Origin: an uncultured Flavihumibacter sp.
GTDB taxonomy: Bacteria > Bacteroidota > Bacteroidia > Chitinophagales > Chitinophagaceae
Length of the DNA stretch: 64,000 nucleotides
Assembly (NCBI GenBank): GCA_902168105.1
Contig: CABHOY010000075.1
Location: forward strand, 434,001 to 498,000
Direction of reading: 5' to 3'
Shown: one piece after another, positions 33,506-41,187 of the stretch
How the letters are laid out: every line of letters begins with the position of its first letter
Position numbering within the stretch: the stretch's first letter is position 1
Position numbers and translations under genes: made by a program
The notes under the pieces: model-generated
The model's database searches: none
Told to the model about the DNA's origin: nothing
The model's input: only the letters and a program-made list of their open reading frames with translations

Positions 33506-34426
33506 ATGGAAGAAACACCGATCACAACCGCAACGCCATGCAGCACAGCGCCTGCTACAGCTGCTCCGAGAACTAAAAAACCTGATTGGCTGAGGGTGAA
33601 GTTACCAATAGGAGAGAGTTATAAGCAGGTACGCAACCTGGTTGATACACATAAGTTACACACGATCTGCGAGAGCGGTAATTGTCCTAATATGGGAGAA
33701 TGCTGGGGAGCCGGCACCGCGACCTTTATGATCCTCGGAAATATCTGTACCCGTAGCTGCGGTTTCTGTGCGGTAGCCACCGGCAGGCCGGAAGCAGTGG
33801 ATTGGGATGAGCCTCAACGTGTAGCAGAGGCTATCTACCTGATGAAAGTGAAACACGCTGTGATCACTTCCGTAGACAGGGATGAGCTGAAGGATGGTGG
33901 TTCCATCATCTGGGCTAATACGATCAAAGCAGTAAGAGCATTGAATGCAGATACGACAATGGAAACATTGATCCCTGACTTCAGGGGTCAATGGGAAAAC
34001 CTCCAGCGCATCATTGATGTGGCGCCGGAAGTAGTATCCCACAACCTCGAAACAGTGGAACGCCTCACCAAACAGGTGCGTATCCAGGCTAAATACCACC
34101 GCAGCCTGGAAGTGATACGCCGCCTGAAAGATGGGGGCATGCGTACCAAAAGCGGTATCATGCTCGGTCTTGGTGAAACTAAAGACGAAGTGGTACAGGC
34201 TATGCAGGACCTGTACGATAACGGATGTGACGTGGTGACGCTCGGACAATACCTTCAACCTACCCCAAAACATTTACCGGTTGTCCGTTTTGTTCATCCT
34301 GACGAGTTCGCAGAATTGCGTGAAATAGGATATAACATGGGCCTTGATTATGTAGAATCGGGACCATTGGTAAGATCCTCCTACCATGCAGAAAAACATA
34401 TACACAGTGGACGCTCAGTGAAATAA
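33506..34426 (+). CDS. lipA: Lipoyl synthase (radical SAM)
   Basis: A 306-residue radical-SAM enzyme that inserts two sulfurs into octanoyl groups on lipoyl proteins. The auxiliary cluster motif is CESGNCPNMGECW, the radical-SAM motif is CTRSCGFC, and the C-terminal RSSYH motif is present (GPLVRSSYHAEKH). The ATG at 33506 is chosen because the promoter element at 33475-33482 rules out the longer GTG form. Lipoate made by LipA is used by the glycine cleavage system, whose gcvP is in the same window but 31 kb away. Confidence 0.97.
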   Translation: MEETPITTATPCSTAPATAAPRTKKPDWLRVKLPIGESYKQVRNLVDTHKLHTICESGNCPNMGECWGAGTATFMILGNICTRSCGFCAVATGRPEAVDWDEPQRVAEAIYLMKVKHAVITSVDRDELKDGGSIIWANTIKAVRALNADTTMETLIPDFRGQWENLQRIIDVAPEVVSHNLETVERLTKQVRIQAKYHRSLEVIRRLKDGGMRTKSGIMLGLGETKDEVVQAMQDLYDNGCDVVTLGQYLQPTPKHLPVVRFVHPDEFAELREIGYNMGLDYVESGPLVRSSYHAEKHIHSGRSVK

Positions 34427-34483
34427 AGTTAAACTGTTGTTTAAATTTACATCAGTGGTAACATGTTTCTAACTGCGAGTCAT

Positions 34484-34760
34484 TATCTTTGCCGTGCAAT
34501 TACGGGAAGGGTTAACTATAATTCCCCGCAAAGGAGCTATAGTTAACCCATCTGTCAGCTTTTATCCCAAGAATTGTAATCTACCGTTAACGACCTGAAC
34601 CTACCTGTTTGCAGTTTGTGCATGTGCTAAACTGTGCCCATCTTATACTAAGATTCACATTAGCATCAGATCAAGAAATTATTATTTTAATATATAACGG
34701 ACATATATCGTCGATGTCCGCCGATTGGTGTAAAGAAGAATCTGATTGTCAAAACCTTTT
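34484..34760 (+). promoter_or_regulatory. Promoter and palindrome-containing leader of the TolC-AcrAB operon
   Basis: A -7 TATCTTTG is at 34484-34491, about 270 bases before the operon's ATG. Just after the predicted start, GGGTTAACTATA (34509-34520) pairs perfectly with TATAGTTAACCC (34538-34549). A second palindrome, CGGACAT (34698-34704) with ATGTCCG (34714-34720), lies 40 bases before the ATG. Either could be a repressor operator or an mRNA hairpin. No repressor gene is adjacent. Confidence 0.5.
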
Positions 34761-36089
34761 ATGAAAAGAGTATTTTATCTGACCGCCGTACTAAGTGCCG
34801 TGCTGTACAACGCACCCTCTTATGCGCAAAAGGTCTCCGATTCATTGCTGCCTCAGGCTACCTTACAGGCCGTCATTCAGTATGCACTTAACCATCAGCC
34901 CGTTGTAAAACAGGCCAGACTGGATGAGGATATTACTGAATATACTATTAAGGGTAAGCTTGCCGACTGGTATCCGCAGGTTGGGCTGGACTACAACCTG
35001 TACCATTATTTAAAGATACCCACCTCTTATTTCAATGGTAACTATGCCCAGATCGGTGTGGCTAATTCATCCGCCGCATTGTTTACATGGAACCAGAACC
35101 TGTTTAACCGCGACCTCCTGCTGGCCGGAAGAACCGCCCACGACATTCGTAAACAGGCCAAACAGAATACAGAGAGTTACCGGATAGATGTGGTGGCCAA
35201 CGTGACCAAGGCTTATTATGATCTGCTACTGACCCAGCGGCAGATCGATGTGCTGACTGAAGACATCACCCGCCTGGAACGCAGCCTGAAAGATGCTTAT
35301 AATCAATACCAGGGAGGATTGGTGGATAAGACCGATTATAAACGGGCTACCATCTCCCTGAACAATACCCGTGCACAGAAAAAGACCGGGGAAGAGCAGC
35401 TGAAAGCCCGTGAAGCTTATCTGCGTCAGTTGATGGGATATCCTACCGCCGGATCGCTGCCTCTGGTATACGATACTGTTGCCATGGCTCAGAACGTACA
35501 ACTGGACACTCTTCTTACAGTAGCTTACGACAACAGGATAGAGATGCAGTTACTGCAAACGCAAAAGGTATTGCAGGAGGCGGAACTGAAATATAATAAG
35601 TGGAGTTTCCTGCCTACCGTGTCAGCCTTTGCGAATTATAGCTTCTCTTATCTGCATCCTGATTTTGGAAAGTTATACAGCAATAATCTTCCCAGCTCGC
35701 AGATCGGTCTGAAATTGTCGCTGCCCATCTTCCAGGGTTCCAAACGTATCTATAATATCCGTCAGTCGGAGTTACAGGTGAAACGTATAGACCTGGATGT
35801 GGAAAATCTGCGGAACCAGATCAATACAGAGTATACACAGGCGATGGCTACCTATAAGGCTAATCTTAACCAGTTTTATGTGATGAAGGAGAATGTGGAC
35901 CTGGCCCAGGAAGTATACAGCCTTATCGAACTGCAATACCGGGAAGGGGTAAAAACCTACCTGGAGGTGATCACGGCACAAACGGATCTTCGCTCGGCGC
36001 AGCTGAACTATTATAATGCGATGTACACTGTACTGTCAAGTAAGATAGATCTGCAACGTGCATTGGGAACAATATCAACTAACTATTAA
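34761..36089 (+). CDS. TolC-family outer-membrane efflux protein
   Basis: A 442-residue outer-membrane factor with signal peptide (cleavage near PSYAQ). Two TolC repeats are visible, each with long coiled-coil helices (YDLLLTQRQIDVLTEDITRL; YSLIELQYREGVKTYLEVIT). It is the first gene of a three-gene tripartite pump with the adaptor and permease that follow, 54 and 37 bases apart. The ATG at 34761 is used rather than the TTG at 34746. It would be the exit channel for drugs or other toxic compounds. Confidence 0.9.
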   Translation: MKRVFYLTAVLSAVLYNAPSYAQKVSDSLLPQATLQAVIQYALNHQPVVKQARLDEDITEYTIKGKLADWYPQVGLDYNLYHYLKIPTSYFNGNYAQIGVANSSAALFTWNQNLFNRDLLLAGRTAHDIRKQAKQNTESYRIDVVANVTKAYYDLLLTQRQIDVLTEDITRLERSLKDAYNQYQGGLVDKTDYKRATISLNNTRAQKKTGEEQLKAREAYLRQLMGYPTAGSLPLVYDTVAMAQNVQLDTLLTVAYDNRIEMQLLQTQKVLQEAELKYNKWSFLPTVSAFANYSFSYLHPDFGKLYSNNLPSSQIGLKLSLPIFQGSKRIYNIRQSELQVKRIDLDVENLRNQINTEYTQAMATYKANLNQFYVMKENVDLAQEVYSLIELQYREGVKTYLEVITAQTDLRSAQLNYYNAMYTVLSSKIDLQRALGTISTNY

Positions 36090-36143
36090 AAAGGAAACTG
36101 ACCAGACCATCAGCCTGGTCATTGAAAGGACAAATATTTTCAG

Positions 36144-37280
36144 ATGAAAACAAAGCAACACATTCTCCTCATTGGCGCTACAGGCTTATTTTACCTGGCT
36201 TCCTGTAAAGGCCCGGCTCAGAAAGCAGCCCTGGTATTGCCTCCTACACCGGTAAGCGTTGTTCCCGCAGCTACGGGCAATGCTGTCTATTACGATAAAT
36301 ATCCCGCAACTGTGGTGGCACTGAACCAGGTGGAACTGCGTGCACAGGTAACAGGATATATTACCGGCATTTTCTTTAAAGAAGGTGAAGTGGTACAGAA
36401 AGGAAAACCGCTCTATGAAATAGACCGTCGTAAGTATGAAGCCGCTTACCGTCAGGCAGAAGCAAGCATCGCCCAGGCAAAGGCAAATCTTACCAAGGCA
36501 CAGAAAGACGCAGACCGTTATCATAAACTGGCGGAACAGGACGCAATTGCCCGTCAGACGCTGGATAATGCTGACGCTGCCCTGGACGTAGGCCGTAGTC
36601 AGCTGGCCGCTGCTGAAGCATCTTTACTGGCAGCACGCACAGATCTGGATTATGCCGTAATAAAAGCACCTTTCACTGGCCGTATCGGTATCTCCCAGGT
36701 GAAACTGGGCGCCCAGGTTAGCCAGGGAAGCACACTGCTCAATACAATGTCTTCCGAGAACCCGATCGCGGTTGATTTCGTGGTGAACGAAACAGACATC
36801 GCCCGTTTCTCTGCTAAACAGGGTAGAACGATCACTCCGGGTGACTCTACTTTCCGTTTACAGCTGCCTAATGGCCAGGCATATGCTGAACCAGGCCGTA
36901 TTGCAGTAATTGACCGTGGAGTGGATAACCTGACCGCTACCATTAAAGTGCGTATTGAATTCAACAATCCGAAAGGAGAACTGAAGGAAGGTATGAGCGG
37001 CGTAATGCAGGTACTGAACGACGAGTCAGGCGAGCGTGTGATCATTCCTTACAAATCAGTGGTTGAACAGATGGGTGAATTCTTCGTATTCGTTGCGAAA
37101 GATACCGTTGCGGAGCAGCGCAAAATACATCTCGGTCCCCGTATGAGAGATCGTATTGTCGTACTGGACGGTGTACAGCAGGGTGACCTGATCGTAACCG
37201 AAGGGCTGAACCGTTTACGCGATGGCAGTAAAATTGACACGGCTACCGTGAAGAAGGCTCCTGCTGCAGCCAAGAAATAG
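36144..37280 (+). CDS. AcrA-like RND periplasmic adaptor lipoprotein
   Basis: A 378-residue membrane-fusion protein: lipobox LASC (Cys21). The lipoyl halves are GYITGIFFKEGEVVQKGKPL and VIKAPFTGRIGISQVKLGAQ, flanking a coiled-coil hairpin rich in Ala, Gln and Lys. The C-terminal membrane-proximal domain (VLDGVQQGDLIVTEGLNRLR) is typical of AcrA/MexA. Co-transcribed with the TolC and AcrB-like genes. It ends in a Lys/Ala-rich tail. Confidence 0.93.
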   Translation: MKTKQHILLIGATGLFYLASCKGPAQKAALVLPPTPVSVVPAATGNAVYYDKYPATVVALNQVELRAQVTGYITGIFFKEGEVVQKGKPLYEIDRRKYEAAYRQAEASIAQAKANLTKAQKDADRYHKLAEQDAIARQTLDNADAALDVGRSQLAAAEASLLAARTDLDYAVIKAPFTGRIGISQVKLGAQVSQGSTLLNTMSSENPIAVDFVVNETDIARFSAKQGRTITPGDSTFRLQLPNGQAYAEPGRIAVIDRGVDNLTATIKVRIEFNNPKGELKEGMSGVMQVLNDESGERVIIPYKSVVEQMGEFFVFVAKDTVAEQRKIHLGPRMRDRIVVLDGVQQGDLIVTEGLNRLRDGSKIDTATVKKAPAAAKK

Positions 37281-37317
37281 ATAACAGTTTGAGTTTGAAT
37301 CAATAGAAGAAGAAAAC

Positions 37318-40300
37318 ATGATTGCAAATACTTTTATACGCAGACCAGTTACCGCAATAGTTATTTCTGTTGTGCTGGTATTGGTAGGGCTACTGGCTAT
37401 GACCACCCTGCCGGTTGGTCAGTATCCGGACATTTCTCCCCCCACCGTACAGGTAACTGGTACCTATATTGGTGCCGATGCACAGACCGTTGAACAAACA
37501 ACTGCCACTCCGGTGGAAGTTCAGGTGAACGGTACGCCCGGCATGACCTATATGACCAGTAACAGTACCAACAGCGGAGCGATGAGCTTAACTGTCAACT
37601 TTGAGATAGGTACGGATATCAATATCGCGGCGCTGGACGTACAGAACCGTGTGGGTATTGCACAGCCGACCCTGCCTCAGGAGGTACAACGTTTAGGTCT
37701 GACCGTAAGGAAACGTAACCCCAGTATCCTTATGCTGGTGGCGCTGTATTCTCCCGCTGGTACGCACGATGTGACCTTCCTGGATAACTATACCAACGTA
37801 TACATTAAGGATGCCTTGCTGCGTGCAAAAGGTGTGGGTGATATCTTCACCCGTGCGGACGACTTCAGTATGCGTGTGTGGCTGAAACCTGACAAGCTGG
37901 CCCAGATGGGAGTTACGGCAGAGGAAGTAAGAGCAGCTATTACAGAGCAGAATGCGCAGATCTCCGCGGGTACCGTAGGTGCTCCGCCACAGAAAGTGGG
38001 TCAGACATATGAATACACCATTTTTGTAAAAGGCCGTCTTGTTACTGCTGAAGAATTTGGTAACATCATTATCAAAACCCGTCCGGAAGATGGTGCTGTT
38101 GTATATCTGAAAGATGTGGCCCGTATTAACCTGGGTAAATTCAGCTATAGCAATAACTCATACGTGGATGGTAAGAGAGCTTCCTACCTGCTGGTATACC
38201 AGGCACCGGGTAGTAATGCGATCGAGACTGCAGAAGCAGTGTATGCCACCATGGAACAGCTGAAGAAAACCTTCCCTAAAGATGTGGCATATGTGGTACC
38301 ATTCGAATCCGTATCTGTGATCCAGGTATCTATCCATGAGGTGGTGGAAACATTGCTGGAAGCGCTCGCGCTGGTGGTAGTCGTGGTATTCCTCTTCCTG
38401 CAAAGCTGGAGAGCTACCATTATCCCGGTGCTGGCAATCCCAGTGTCCATTATCGCCACTTTCATCTTCTTCATACCGCTCGGCTTTACCATTAACACCC
38501 TTACCCTGTTCGGTTTCGTACTGGCCATTGGTATTGTGGTGGATGACGCCATTGTGGTGGTGGAGGCGGTCCAGCATAATATGGACCATGAACAGATGTC
38601 GCCGAAGGAAGCTACTTACGCAGCAATGAAAGAGATCTCCGGACCGGTAATAGCCATCGCCCTGATCCTGGCCGCAGTATTCGTACCGGTTGGGTTTATC
38701 CCGGGTATAGTAGGCCGTCTGTATCAGCAGTTCGCGATCACTATCGCGATTTCTGTACTGATCTCCGCATTCGTGGCGTTGTCCCTCACTCCGGCGTTAT
38801 GTACGCTGATACTGAGGCCAATGCACCTGGATAAGAATTCTAAAGGGTTAAATAAATTCTTCTTTAAGTTCAATACATGGTTCAGCCACGTAACCAGCCG
38901 TTATTCGCTGGGTGTAAAGAAAAGTATCCGCTGGGCGCGTTACGTGATGATAATGCTGATATGTATGGTGATAGGGACCATGCTCCTCTTCAAAGGCAAG
39001 CCTACAGGTTTTATCCCTACAGAAGATGAAGGCCGTGTATACATTACGTTTGACCTGCCTGAATCATCCTCTACAGAGCGTACCATCGCGGTAATGACAG
39101 AAATGATGCATACACTGGATAGTGTAAAAGCGATCGGTCACTACGCTGCCCTGGGAGGTCTGAACGTAGTAAGCTTTGCAACAAAATCAAACAGTGCTAC
39201 TATCTTCTGTCAGCTGAAACCATGGGATGAGCGTAAGGATAAATCACAGCAGATATTTGCGCTCGTGGCAGAACTACAAGGGAAGTTGTCCAGATTTAAA
39301 GAAGCCAACGTAGTGGTAATTCCTCCTCCGGCTATCCCGGGGCTGGGTTCCACAGGAGGTTTCTCGTTTATTCTCCAGCAGAAGAGTGGCGGCGGCGATA
39401 TCAAGGAGTTTGAAGGCGTGCTGGGAAAATTCACAGCAGCTATCAACCAACGTCCTGAAATAGCAAGGGCATTCTCCTTCTTCACAGCACGTACTCCCGG
39501 ATATCAGTTGGAGATCGACCGTGAGAAAGCTAAGAAGATGGGTGTTCAGATATCGTCTATCGCAACAGCATTACAGACTTATCTTGGTAGTGCCTATGTG
39601 AATGACTTCACCGTATATGGTCGTAACTTCCGTGTGGTAACACAGGCTGACTCTACTTACCGTGGTGATATCAAAGACCTGAATCAATACTTTGTACGTA
39701 ACTCTTCCGGTACCATGGTACCACTGAGTTCATTAACATCATACAAAGTGATAGAAAGCGCACCAGTAATATCCCATTATAACCTGTTCCGCTCTGCGGA
39801 AATAAACGGTAGCCCGGCTCCTGGTTATAGTAGTGGCGACGCCATCAAGGCACTGGAAGAAGTAGCCGCACAGGTATTGCCTGAAGGTTATGGATATGAG
39901 TTCTCCGGTTTGAGCCGTGAGGAGATCCTGTCAGGTTCGAAGACAGTTTACATCTTCGCCTTGTCAATCGTCTTTGTATTCCTCTTCCTGGCAGCCCTTT
40001 ATGAAAGCTGGTCGGTGCCGTTCTCCGTACTGCTGGCCGTACCTATCGGGGCCTTCGGAGCGATCCTGACACTGACCTTCCTGCCAAGCCTCACCAATAA
40101 CGTATATGCGCAGATCGGTCTGATCACCCTGATCGGTCTGTCGGCAAAGAACGCGATCCTGATCGTGGAGTTTGCGAAAGAGCGTGTGGATAGAGGAATG
40201 GAGCTGGTTACCGCGACAGTAGAAGCAGCGAAACTGCGTTTACGACCTATCATCATGACGTCCCTGGCCTTCCTGTTGGGTATTATGCCGCTGGTGTTAT

Positions 40301-40491
40301 CAAGTGGCGCCGGTGCGGAATCCCGTAAAACAATGGGTTGGACGGTACTAGGTGGTATGTTCACTGCAACGTTCCTGGCGATCTTTATCGTGCCGGTATT
40401 GTTTGTAACGATCACCCGCCTGGCTTATGGTAAAGAGAAACTGAAAGCTATGCAGGATACTTATAAAGCAATGCAGCATACTGAATTATAA
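37318..40491 (+). CDS. AcrB-like RND multidrug efflux permease (HAE1 family)
   Basis: A 1057-residue inner-membrane proton-drug antiporter. The N-terminus is MIANTFIRRPVTAIVISV. TM4 has the proton-relay pair Asp409-Asp410 in GIVVDDAIVVVEA and TM10 has Lys944 in GLSAKNAILIVEF, all as in AcrB. Porter motif: GQYPDISPPTVQVTGTYIGA. All three pump genes are together, and a bidirectional terminator follows. This canonical pump is clearly different in sequence and base composition from the island RND pair at 21735-27966. Confidence 0.96.
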   Translation: MIANTFIRRPVTAIVISVVLVLVGLLAMTTLPVGQYPDISPPTVQVTGTYIGADAQTVEQTTATPVEVQVNGTPGMTYMTSNSTNSGAMSLTVNFEIGTDINIAALDVQNRVGIAQPTLPQEVQRLGLTVRKRNPSILMLVALYSPAGTHDVTFLDNYTNVYIKDALLRAKGVGDIFTRADDFSMRVWLKPDKLAQMGVTAEEVRAAITEQNAQISAGTVGAPPQKVGQTYEYTIFVKGRLVTAEEFGNIIIKTRPEDGAVVYLKDVARINLGKFSYSNNSYVDGKRASYLLVYQAPGSNAIETAEAVYATMEQLKKTFPKDVAYVVPFESVSVIQVSIHEVVETLLEALALVVVVVFLFLQSWRATIIPVLAIPVSIIATFIFFIPLGFTINTLTLFGFVLAIGIVVDDAIVVVEAVQHNMDHEQMSPKEATYAAMKEISGPVIAIALILAAVFVPVGFIPGIVGRLYQQFAITIAISVLISAFVALSLTPALCTLILRPMHLDKNSKGLNKFFFKFNTWFSHVTSRYSLGVKKSIRWARYVMIMLICMVIGTMLLFKGKPTGFIPTEDEGRVYITFDLPESSSTERTIAVMTEMMHTLDSVKAIGHYAALGGLNVVSFATKSNSATIFCQLKPWDERKDKSQQIFALVAELQGKLSRFKEANVVVIPPPAIPGLGSTGGFSFILQQKSGGGDIKEFEGVLGKFTAAINQRPEIARAFSFFTARTPGYQLEIDREKAKKMGVQISSIATALQTYLGSAYVNDFTVYGRNFRVVTQADSTYRGDIKDLNQYFVRNSSGTMVPLSSLTSYKVIESAPVISHYNLFRSAEINGSPAPGYSSGDAIKALEEVAAQVLPEGYGYEFSGLSREEILSGSKTVYIFALSIVFVFLFLAALYESWSVPFSVLLAVPIGAFGAILTLTFLPSLTNNVYAQIGLITLIGLSAKNAILIVEFAKERVDRGMELVTATVEAAKLRLRPIIMTSLAFLLGIMPLVLSSGAGAESRKTMGWTVLGGMFTATFLAIFIVPVLFVTITRLAYGKEKLKAMQDTYKAMQHTEL

Positions 40492-40510
40492 ACGGAAAAC
40501 AACTGCAGAG

Positions 40511-40542
40511 AAAAAGGCGTTCGCTATAGCGGACGCCTTTTT
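40511..40542. terminator. Bidirectional terminator after the AcrB-like gene
   Basis: AAAAAGGCGTTCGCT pairs with AGCGGACGCCTTTTT (one T-G pair). It separates the pump operon from the convergent anti-sigma-like gene and can act in both directions. Confidence 0.88.
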
Positions 40543-40569
40543 CTATTTAGTACTGTTCAGGGGTTTGTA

Positions 40570-40983
40570 TTATTTGAGTGCCATAGCAAAAAAAATCACG
40601 GACGCCAGAACGGAGGCCGCGATCATTATAAGCAGGCTTATGAGCAATATCTTCCAGCCTACATGTACCCGCATTTTGTTTGGCGGAGGCGCCACATGCT
40701 CAATGTGGACATCATTTCTTTGGGCATACCAGGTAGAAGTTACTACAGGTACTACTGCTTCTGCCGCGATCTGTTGCATGATCGCCGTTTTCAGATGAGC
40801 AGGTGGCAGCGCAGCTTCTTTGAAAGCCAAACGTTCAAGTTTACGTTCGACTTCCTCTTTTTCAGTCTGTATTTCAGGGAAGATATCAAGATAGAACCTG
40901 TACTCGGATTCTTCTTCCGGAGTTGCAAATCCGAGAAGCACCTTTTCAAGATTTCCATCTGATATGTAGCGCTCGTGGTCCAT
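40570..40983 (-). CDS. Small single-pass membrane protein resembling anti-sigma factor N-terminal domains
   Basis: A 137-residue protein starting MDHERYISDGNLEKVLLG. Residues 1-75 resemble the helical N-terminal domain of Bacteroidota RskA-like anti-sigma factors (LLGFATPEEESEYRFYLDIF, then LPPAHLKTAIMQQI). One membrane segment (about 115-134, WKILLISLLIMIAASVLASV) lies at the C-terminus, with almost no periplasmic part. No sigma-factor gene is adjacent. The similarity is by eye only. The ATG at 40983 is preferred to the TTG at 41007. Confidence 0.6.
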   Translation of the reverse strand: MDHERYISDGNLEKVLLGFATPEEESEYRFYLDIFPEIQTEKEEVERKLERLAFKEAALPPAHLKTAIMQQIAAEAVVPVVTSTWYAQRNDVHIEHVAPPPNKMRVHVGWKILLISLLIMIAASVLASVIFFAMALK

Positions 40984-41134
40984 AGTTGTTATGAGGGTAT
41001 TTCTCAAGTTAACACCTCCGCTGCAGGCGGATGGAGAAAATGCTTATTCTTTCTCTACTCTGCGAATTTGGTAAAAAACTCAGAAAAATAGTTGTCCAAA
41101 CTAGCGAAATAGGTAAAATGCGTAAAAAAGACAA

Positions 41135-41173
41135 AAAAAACGGTCTGAGAGACATCTACCCAGACCGTTTTTT
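41135..41173. terminator. Terminator of the AsmA-like gene
   Basis: AAAAAACGGTCTG (41135-41147) pairs exactly with CAGACCGTTTTTT (41161-41173). It lies just after the stop of the minus-strand AsmA gene and reads well on both strands. Confidence 0.88.
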
Positions 41174-41187
41174 CTTTGATTTATTAC

